A DNA stretch of 6,691 bases from assembly GCF_000721705.1 (NCBI RefSeq), contig NZ_JOJL01000088.1:1-6691 (forward strand), given 5' to 3'. Positions 1 to 4,934 of this stretch are shown here, in pieces (positions within the stretch are counted from its first letter, which is position 1; each line of letters begins with the position of its first letter). This DNA is from Actinoplanes subtropicus (GTDB lineage Bacteria; Actinomycetota; Actinomycetes; Mycobacteriales; Micromonosporaceae). A model generated the notes under the pieces. It did not search any database. It had not been told where the DNA came from and saw only the letters and a list, made by a program, of their open reading frames with translations. A program made the translations under genes and the position numbers.

Positions 1-66
1 GCGATGCGTTACAACGCCCGCAAAAACCGCCGGATCCTCAAACTCCTACAGCTCCTACCAGCCTAA
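1..66 (+). CDS. Possible 3' end of an unidentified gene (partial)
   Basis: Frame 1 is open from the left edge to a TAA at 64-66 and would give a basic C-terminal tail of 21 residues (AMRYNARKNRRILKLLQLL, then PA). This is the frame with the highest G/C at third codon positions here, which favours it over the other two frames; those are also open, so coding is not proven. The basic, helical ending could suit a DNA-binding protein or a transposase tail, but no family can be named from so few residues. Three CTA/CCA codons near the end are unusual for a GC-rich genome. The sequence left of base 1 would settle it. Confidence 0.3.
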   Translation, partial: AMRYNARKNRRILKLLQLLPA

Positions 67-243
67 ACGCAAACCCGGCCGACTTTGCCGTGCCCGTGGA
101 GCAGACAGGCGGCGGCCAGTCAAGGAAGAATTGTAGAAGAAAGACATCTCGCCGACTGAAATTGCAAGTCTGTGAGACGTTCGCCTCTTACCTTCGAATG
201 GGCGGCCCGCCGTTTCTAGAATTTCCGGCCGGGAGGTTTTCCT
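67..243. other. Non-coding leader before the helD-like gene
   Basis: These 177 bases are visibly less GC-rich than the rest of the window, with A-rich runs around 121-145 and 158-168. They carry no convincing gene. A frame-3 open stretch beginning at ATG 90 runs into the HelD gene but lacks the local codon bias and a ribosome-binding site. The stretch holds the probable promoter and ribosome-binding site of the downstream gene. No strong hairpin with a T-run that would end the putative upstream gene was found. The rifamycin-associated element known upstream of some actinobacterial helR genes was not seen. Confidence 0.5.
193..222 (+). promoter_or_regulatory. Candidate promoter of the helD-like gene
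   Basis: TAGAAT at 217-222 is a good match to the housekeeping -10 element (TANNNT). TTCGAA at 193-198 is a partial match to the -35 element, with an 18-bp spacer. Transcription would start near 229, giving a short leader that just includes the ribosome-binding site GGGAGG (231-236), seven bases before ATG 244. The -10 overlaps an 8-bp palindrome, TTCTAGAA (214-221). The call rests on motif matching only. TACCTT at 189-194 is an alternative -10, but with a poorly spaced -35 (TTGCAA, 162-167). Confidence 0.4.
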
Positions 244-2352
244 ATGCATCTCTATTCCGAGGAAGACAACGCTCGACGGTCCGCGATCGCTGAGGAACAG
301 CGATACCTCGACACGGCCGTGGCTCGGCGCGACCAGCTTGCCGCGAGCTTGGCGGAGCAGCTCGAGTCGGCTGCCCCGGACGAGCTGGGCCACGAGCGCC
401 GGCGAATGCTGCGGCGGCAGGCCCAGGAAGTCGGGCGGGCCGCCGACGGGCTGGTCTTCGGGCGGCTCGACGGCCTGGACGGCACGGTGCGGCGCATCGG
501 CCGGATCGGGCTGCGTGCCGAGGACGAGCAGGCCGAACCGCTGGTCGTGGACTGGCGCGCACCGGCGGCACGGCCCTTCTACACCGCCACGGCGGTCGAT
601 CCCCAGGGCCAGGCGCTGCGGCGGCACGTACGCACCAACGGGTCGGTGGTGACCGGTGTGGACGACGAGCCGCTGGACGGGTCCGCGGTGACGGACCTCG
701 TCGGCGAGGGTGCTCTTCTGGCCGCCCTGGATCAGCGGCGCACCGGTCAGATGACGACGGCGATCTCCACCTTGCAGCGCGAGCAGGACGGCATCATCCG
801 GGCCGAGGCGACCGGCCCGCTGATCGTGCAGGGTGGTCCGGGCACCGGCAAGACCGTGGTAGCGCTGCACCGGGTGGCGTACCTTCTGTTCACCCATCGG
901 CAAATGGCGGATCAGGCCGTCCTGGTGCTCGGTCCCTCGCCCCAGTTCCTCGACTACATCGCCCAGGTGCTGCCCGCGCTCGGCGAGACCGCGGTCGTTT
1001 CCGCGACCTGCGACACATTGATCCCCGGCATCGCGGTGGAACGGAACGAGGATCGGCGACGTTCCGAGATCAAGGGCCGCGCTCTGTGGCAGCCGGCGCT
1101 CGAAGCGTACGTCCGGGCGCTCCTGCCACCGGCGCGCGGGCTCACCTTGCGGTGGGACGGCGACGCCTACGTCATCGAGGCGCAGACCGTCACCGACGTT
1201 CTCGCCTCGGCGACGCAAGGCCGCCCCTACCATCGGGCTCGCGCGGTGTTCGCCGAGCAACTGCACCAGCTGCTCGCCGACGCCGTCGCCGAACGACGAC
1301 AAGCGCTGCTCGCCGAGATGGAGGAGGGACTGGAGGACATCCTGGCCCGCTTCGACCGCCGCGCGAAACCCGCCGCCGAACCTGAGCGGGCCACCACCGG
1401 CACCGACGTCGACGGGTTGATGTCCACGGAGGAGATCGAGGAGCTCCGCGAGCGCATCGCCGGCAACCCGGGCATCGCCAGGTTCATCGAGGCTTGGTGG
1501 CCGACCCGAGAGCCGGAGGCGACGCTGCGCCGGTTGCTCGGCGACGCGGCGCTGCTGCGCCGGCTCGCACCGCGGCTTTCCACGGACGAGGTCGCCCTCG
1601 TCGTCTCCTGCGCCACGCGGCCTTGGGCGTCCAGCGACATCCCCCTCCTCGACGCCATCGCTGACCTGCTCGGCGAGGCGGTCGAGCCGGAGCCGACGGC
1701 CGAGTTCGTGGCCGACCGCGCCCGCCGGCAGCGCGGCTGGGTCTACGGGCACGTCGTCATCGACGAAGCACAGGAGCTCTCCGAGATGCAGTGGCACATG
1801 GTGCTGCGCCGCTGCCCCAGCCGGTCCATCACCGCGGTCGGGGACATCGACCAGGCGGAGGCGTCGCACCGGCACACCACCTGGGCACAGGCCGTCAACG
1901 CGACGCTGGGCCGGCGCTGGACCGCCGCGGAGCTGAGCATCTGCTACCGCACGCCGCGCGAGGTCATGGCCCTCACCGGCCCGATCCTCGACAAGGCCGG
2001 CAGCAGCAACACACCGCCGCGGGCGGTCCGCACTTCGGGAATCGCCCCGTGGGCGTTCACCGTGGATCCGGCCGAGCTGATCGACGCCGCGACGGCGTCC
2101 GTAGCAGGATTGCTGCAGCGTTGGCGCGGCGGAACCGTGGGTGTCATCGCTCCCGCCGTCCGCGTCGCCCAGCTGAAGGCCGCCCTGAGCGACGTACCGG
2201 TGCTGACCGCCACCCAGGCGAAGGGCCTGGAATGGGACGCGACACTGGTCGTCGACCCTGACGGCATCACTGCGGAGCCACGCGGCTGGAACGGGCTCTA
2301 CGTCGCGCTCACCCGATGCACCCAGGAGCTCGGGCAGCTGTCGATCGCCTGA
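244..2352 (+). CDS. helD: HelD/HelR-type RNA polymerase-recycling ATPase (UvrD/Rep-like superfamily 1)
   Basis: Predicted 702-residue cytoplasmic ATPase. HelD proteins insert arms into the RNA polymerase channels and use ATP to free stalled polymerase from nucleic acid; some actinobacterial members (HelR) also displace rifamycins. The first 65 or so residues are charged and helical, as expected for the secondary-channel coiled coil. The VVDWRAPAARPFY block (101-113) is typical of HelD. The helicase motifs are all present in order: Q-like LQREQ (177-181), Walker A GGPGTGKT (197-204), Walker B VIDEAQEL (505-512), motif III GDIDQ (533-537), motif IV CYRTPREV (567-574), motif V TQAKGLEWD (657-665) and motif VI LYVALTR (685-691). 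The HelD-specific insert lies between about 260 and 500. The length is slightly below the usual 720-770. ATG 244 is chosen because GGGAGG lies seven bases upstream. The gene stands alone and converges on the Lrp gene. HelD versus rifamycin-protective HelR cannot be decided from the sequence. Confidence 0.93.
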   Translation: MHLYSEEDNARRSAIAEEQRYLDTAVARRDQLAASLAEQLESAAPDELGHERRRMLRRQAQEVGRAADGLVFGRLDGLDGTVRRIGRIGLRAEDEQAEPLVVDWRAPAARPFYTATAVDPQGQALRRHVRTNGSVVTGVDDEPLDGSAVTDLVGEGALLAALDQRRTGQMTTAISTLQREQDGIIRAEATGPLIVQGGPGTGKTVVALHRVAYLLFTHRQMADQAVLVLGPSPQFLDYIAQVLPALGETAVVSATCDTLIPGIAVERNEDRRRSEIKGRALWQPALEAYVRALLPPARGLTLRWDGDAYVIEAQTVTDVLASATQGRPYHRARAVFAEQLHQLLADAVAERRQALLAEMEEGLEDILARFDRRAKPAAEPERATTGTDVDGLMSTEEIEELRERIAGNPGIARFIEAWWPTREPEATLRRLLGDAALLRRLAPRLSTDEVALVVSCATRPWASSDIPLLDAIADLLGEAVEPEPTAEFVADRARRQRGWVYGHVVIDEAQELSEMQWHMVLRRCPSRSITAVGDIDQAEASHRHTTWAQAVNATLGRRWTAAELSICYRTPREVMALTGPILDKAGSSNTPPRAVRTSGIAPWAFTVDPAELIDAATASVAGLLQRWRGGTVGVIAPAVRVAQLKAALSDVPVLTATQAKGLEWDATLVVDPDGITAEPRGWNGLYVALTRCTQELGQLSIA

Positions 2353-2359
2353 GCGGAGC

Positions 2360-2404
2360 CGGCGAACCGCCGCATCGAGGCCGGTGGGTCAGGTTCAAGC
2401 CTCG
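2360..2404. terminator. Weak hairpins in the convergent gap, possible bidirectional terminator
   Basis: The 42-bp gap between the two convergent stop codons can form a small CGGCG-AAC-CGCCG hairpin (2360-2372). A second stem, CGAGGC (2376-2381) with GCCTCG (2399-2404), reaches into the last codons of the regulator gene. Neither is followed by a clear T-run on either strand. Termination here is expected from the convergent layout, but the structures are short and this is a low-confidence call. Confidence 0.25.
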
Positions 2405-3387
2405 GGGCGGACGAGCCTGCCGTGCACGACGCGGAGGGCGGCTTGTTTGAGGCGCTGCACGCGGACGCTGACGGTGTACGAGTCGATGCTGGTGAGCGTC
2501 GCGAGGCGGGTGCTCAGGTAGCGATAGAAGTCGGCCGCGTCCCGGCAGATGACGATGGCCATCAGGTTGTGGTTGCCGCTGGTGGCGCCGGCGAAGGCCA
2601 CCTCGCCATGGGCCGCGAGCTGTTCGCCGGTGGCGGTCAGGTCGCGCGGTGCGGTGCGTAGCCACAGTGTGGCGTTCAGATGGTAGCCGAGCGGCTCGGG
2701 CAGCGACTCGACCTCGTAGAGGAGCGTGCCGGAGGCTTCCAGCGCGTCCAGACGTCGGGCGACCCGGCCGGTGGACCAGCCGGTGTGGGCGGCGAGGTGA
2801 GTGTGGGTGGCTCGCCCGTCCTCGCCGAGCGCGTCCAGCAGGGGCGCGTCGTCCGCGGTGGGTGGTGGGGGCGGCCCGGGCTGCGCGGGCGGTCGCCGCG
2901 CGATCAGTTGTGCGACCTGGTCGGGATCCAGGCACGTGCCGTAGCCGGTCCAGTCCGCGGTGGCGGCCGTGCCGAAGCGGTGGATCAGCAGGTCGACGGA
3001 GATGTCCAGGACGGCGGCTGCCCTGGGCAGTTGTTGCAGCAGAATGGCCTCCCGCTCGGACTCGACCGGCGACCGGACGATGCAGATGATTTCGGTGCCG
3101 CCCGAGGCGACGTGGGCATACGCGATGTCGGGACGGCGCGCCAGGGAGTCGGCCAGCGGAGCGGTGCGGTCGGGCCGGCACCGGATGCGGGCGACCCATT
3201 GCGCCTCGCCGTGGACGGCTGGGTTGATCAGGCCCACGACGCGGAGGATGCCGTCGCGGCGCAGCGCCTGGTAGCGACGTGCAACGGTCTGCTCCGACAC
3301 CGCCAGTACGTCCGCGATGCGCCGGAACGGTGCCCGGGGCGCCAGCTGGAGAGCGTGGAGGATCTTACCATCCAAAACGTCAGGCAT
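2395..3387 (-). CDS. Lrp/AsnC-family transcriptional regulator with duplicated HTH and ligand domains
   Basis: Predicted 330-residue DNA-binding regulator, about twice the length of a classical Lrp/AsnC protein (around 150-160). It holds two copies of the unit. HTH 1 spans about 4-50 (DGKILHAL start, VSEQTVARRYQAL recognition region) and ligand/oligomerisation domain 1 about 62-140. A proline-rich linker (about 166-177, GPPPPP) follows. HTH 2 spans about 181-225 (WSTGRVARRLDAL) and ligand domain 2 about 235-315 (TSGNHNLMAIVI, then YLSTRL). Tandem proteins of this kind are known in actinomycetes. The gene is divergent from the LigM-like gene across 130 bp that contains several dyads, so it probably controls that operon and itself, with the effector likely the operon's substrate (inference). 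The start is the ATG at 3387, where HTH 1 begins. The frame stays open further upstream to 3618, but that part overlaps the divergent gene and resembles no regulator. No ribosome-binding site precedes the ATG, so translation may be leaderless. Confidence 0.9.
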   Translation of the reverse strand: MPDVLDGKILHALQLAPRAPFRRIADVLAVSEQTVARRYQALRRDGILRVVGLINPAVHGEAQWVARIRCRPDRTAPLADSLARRPDIAYAHVASGGTEIICIVRSPVESEREAILLQQLPRAAAVLDISVDLLIHRFGTAATADWTGYGTCLDPDQVAQLIARRPPAQPGPPPPPTADDAPLLDALGEDGRATHTHLAAHTGWSTGRVARRLDALEASGTLLYEVESLPEPLGYHLNATLWLRTAPRDLTATGEQLAAHGEVAFAGATSGNHNLMAIVICRDAADFYRYLSTRLATLTSIDSYTVSVRVQRLKQAALRVVHGRLVRPEA

Positions 3388-3421
3388 GGCGGAATCTTGC
3401 CATGGATTGCCAATGACATGG
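3385..3421. promoter_or_regulatory. Operator-like inverted repeats at the regulator start
   Basis: Two overlapping dyads are visible. CATGGC (3385-3390) and GCCATG (3399-3404) form a perfect inverted repeat with an 8-bp spacer that includes the regulator's start codon. CCATG (3400-3404) and CATGG (3417-3421) flank the 9-bp palindrome ATTGCCAAT (3406-3414), giving a nested dyad centred near 3410. TTGCCA also occurs twice in direct orientation exactly 10 bp apart (3397 and 3407). Lrp-type proteins commonly bind such imperfect dyads and autoregulate. Binding by this regulator is inferred. Confidence 0.5.
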
Positions 3422-3430
3422 GGAAGTTGC

Positions 3431-3460
3431 TTCGATTCGGCGCGATCAGGACGGGATAAT
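3431..3460 (+). promoter_or_regulatory. Candidate promoter of the LigM-like operon
   Basis: GATAAT at 3455-3460 is a reasonable -10 element in an otherwise GC-rich region. TTCGAT at 3431-3436 is a weak -35 with an 18-bp spacer; TTGCTT at 3427 resembles a -35 but would be 22 bp away. Transcription would begin near 3467, leaving a leader of about 50 bases. A weak -35 would fit a promoter that needs an activator. The call rests on motifs only. Confidence 0.4.
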
Positions 3461-3464
3461 CGCG
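3441..3464. promoter_or_regulatory. Second operator-like dyad straddling the -10 element
   Basis: CGCGAT (3441-3446) and ATCGCG (3459-3464) form a perfect 6-bp inverted repeat with a 12-bp spacer. It spans the candidate -10 element of the plus-strand operon. Its centre (3452.5) lies 42 bp from that of the CCATG/CATGG dyad (3410.5), close to four helical turns, so proteins bound at both would lie on the same DNA face. A repressor site is plausible; the protein that binds is inferred. Confidence 0.4.
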
Positions 3465-3499
3465 ATGTCGGCGGATGCTGGTACTCCAAGAAAACATCT

Positions 3500-3517
3500 G
3501 GAGAGGGGCCCGTCCCT
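3500..3517 (+). promoter_or_regulatory. Ribosome-binding site with a small overlapping hairpin
   Basis: GGAGAGGGG (3500-3508) lies at the proper distance before GTG 3518 and decides the start of the LigM-like gene. Bases 3504-3508 (AGGGG) can pair with 3513-3517 (TCCCT), including one G-U pair, around a four-base loop. The hairpin ends directly at the start codon and hides part of the ribosome-binding site, leaving GGAG free. Any effect on translation is inference. Confidence 0.45.
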
Positions 3518-4825
3518 GTGGAGTTCACCGTCGACTTCTTCCGTGTCACGCCGCCGGTCGACATCATCGCTCGGTTGTTCGGCCAGCCGGAGTACACCGA
3601 CTGGCTGGATGAGAGCATGTCGTGGAAGCGGACGTGCTATATCGGCGACTGGTCGTTCATTCCGCAGACCCGCCTGCGTGGCCCGCAGGTGCTGGACCTG
3701 TTCTCCGGCATCACGGTCAACTCCTTCGCCAACTTCCGCGCGGGCGCCTCCAAGCACGCGGTACACACCAACGCGCACGGCAAGATCATGCACGAGGGCA
3801 TCCTCACCCGGCTGGACGAGGACGACTACGTCTACCACGGTCACGGCGGCGCATGGGCCACCTACAACCTGGACCACAGCGCCTTCAAAGCCACCGCCGA
3901 ACCGGAGGACTGGTTCATCTACCAGGTGGCCGGTCCCGCCGCCGTGCCGCTGATGCAGGACCTGACCAGTGACGAGAAGCTGCTGGACGTCCCGTACATG
4001 CATGCCGTGCCGACCACCCTGGCCGGCCACCGGATCTGGGCGCTGCGGCAGGGAATGGCCGGCGAGGCCGGCTACGAGTTGCAGGGGCCGCGAGAGATCG
4101 GCCACCTGGTGTACGACGCGGTCGTCGAGGCCGGGCGCAAGTACGGCATCCGCCGGCTGGGAGCCCGGGCCGTGCCGATCAACCATCTCGAGAATGCCAT
4201 CCCGACCAACGGGCTGGAATACCTGCCCGCGGTGTTCGAGCCCGAGTACGCCGATTACGTCGCCAGCATGCTCGTGACCCCGTACCGGCCGCGGCTCGCC
4301 TACATCACCGGCAGCTTCGAAAGCTCCGACTTGCGCGACTACTACCGCGACCCGGTCGAGTTCGGCTGGACGCGGCAGATCAAGTTCGACCACGAGTTCC
4401 TCGGCGACGCCGCGCTCCGCCGGATCGTCGCGAACCCGCGGCGTACCCTGCGCACCCTGGTGTGGAACAGCGACGACGTGCTGGACGTACACCGGTCCCT
4501 GTTCGCCGACGGCCCCACCTACACGTTCATGGACATGCCCCGCGACCAGCGGGGTTACATCTGGGCCGACCAGATCGAACGGGACGGCGCGCCGGTCGGT
4601 GTGTCCACCTCACGCGGTTACAGCTACTACTACCGGCAGATGATGTCGCTGGCGGTGCTGAACGTCGCCGACGCTGAGCCCGGCACGCGGGTCGAGGTGG
4701 TCTGGGGCAACCCGGGCGAGCCGAAGAAGCGGATCCGCGCCACGGTCGCGCAGGCCCCCTACAAGCCCGTCGGTTCCCGGGGTGACCTGCGCGCGCTGCT
4801 GGCCGCCTATCACGCCTCCGTCTGA
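3518..4825 (+). CDS. LigM/DesA-like GcvT-fold protein, putative tetrahydrofolate-dependent demethylase of unknown substrate
   Basis: Predicted 435-residue cytoplasmic enzyme of the aminomethyltransferase (GcvT) superfamily. It is closest in layout to LigM and DesA, which transfer an aryl O-methyl group to tetrahydrofolate and make 5-methyl-tetrahydrofolate; LigM is about 470 residues. Shared marks are the N-terminal YTDWLDESMSWKRTC-IGDW region (26-45), RGPQVLDLFS (54-63), GMAGEAGYELQGP (179-191, with the folate-site Glu187), RRLGARAVP (212-220), GWTRQIKFDHEFLG (283-296) and the C-terminal TSRGYSYYYRQMMSLA (364-379). Against recalled LigM, key active-site residues differ: Val219 for catalytic Tyr247, His109 for Arg122, Ile48 for His60, and no clear Trp256. 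Substrate preference is therefore likely not vanillate, and methyl transfer itself is inferred from the fold. Start GTG 3518 is supported by GGAGAGGGG; the upstream extension of the frame overlaps the divergent regulator. It leads an operon with an MFS gene and a purU-like gene. Confidence 0.8.
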   Translation: MEFTVDFFRVTPPVDIIARLFGQPEYTDWLDESMSWKRTCYIGDWSFIPQTRLRGPQVLDLFSGITVNSFANFRAGASKHAVHTNAHGKIMHEGILTRLDEDDYVYHGHGGAWATYNLDHSAFKATAEPEDWFIYQVAGPAAVPLMQDLTSDEKLLDVPYMHAVPTTLAGHRIWALRQGMAGEAGYELQGPREIGHLVYDAVVEAGRKYGIRRLGARAVPINHLENAIPTNGLEYLPAVFEPEYADYVASMLVTPYRPRLAYITGSFESSDLRDYYRDPVEFGWTRQIKFDHEFLGDAALRRIVANPRRTLRTLVWNSDDVLDVHRSLFADGPTYTFMDMPRDQRGYIWADQIERDGAPVGVSTSRGYSYYYRQMMSLAVLNVADAEPGTRVEVVWGNPGEPKKRIRATVAQAPYKPVGSRGDLRALLAAYHASV

Positions 4826-4838
4826 CATTTCCGCGCAA

Positions 4839-4897
4839 GCGGGGCGCCGGTCAGGTCTTCATGGCCGGCCGCCCCGCGGCGTGCCCTTCCGCCTTTT
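4839..4897 (+). terminator. Strong intercistronic hairpin, possible terminator or attenuator
   Basis: Bases 4839-4850 pair with 4865-4877 as a 12-bp GC-rich stem with one bulged C (4869). Three more inner pairs (4851-4853 with 4862-4864, one of them T-G) leave an 8-base loop. A smaller stem, GGCG (4878-4881) with CGCC (4890-4893), follows and runs directly into TTTT (4894-4897). The structure lies between the stop of the LigM-like gene and the GTG of the MFS gene. It could terminate part of the transcripts or protect the upstream mRNA end. The T-run is short, as is common in actinomycetes. Confidence 0.5.
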
Positions 4898-4934
4898 GTC
4901 CGAGCGTGGCATGACCTGCCGCAAGGGAGTTCAC

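Noticed and set aside
76..117. Possible terminator hairpins after the putative gene end at base 66
   Set aside because: Only 4-5 bp stems (CGGC/GCCG, GGCCG/CGGCC) with large or irregular loops and no T-run were found.
67..243. Rifamycin-associated element upstream of the HelD gene
   Set aside because: No GGGGCTTGCGGCAAGCCCC-like palindrome could be found by eye.
55..1875. A 606-codon open frame on the minus strand, antisense to the HelD gene
   Set aside because: It lies wholly opposite a clearly conserved gene, its residues are Arg/Gly/Pro-rich with no domain, and such antisense frames are a by-product of high third-position GC.
2680..3459. A 259-codon plus-strand frame across the Lrp gene
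   Set aside because: It is antisense to a well-supported regulator, has low-complexity composition and no recognisable motif.
3461..3517. Tetrahydrofolate or other riboswitch in the leader of the LigM-like gene
   Set aside because: The predicted leader is about 50 bases, shorter than known folate riboswitches, and shows only one small hairpin.
3388..3618. N-terminal extension of the Lrp-type regulator to an upstream ATG
   Set aside because: The extra 77 residues overlap the divergent operon start and its promoter region, and the HTH domain begins exactly at the ATG at 3387.
3446..4492. A 348-codon minus-strand frame opposite the LigM-like gene
   Set aside because: It is a shadow of a conserved gene and shows no family features of its own.
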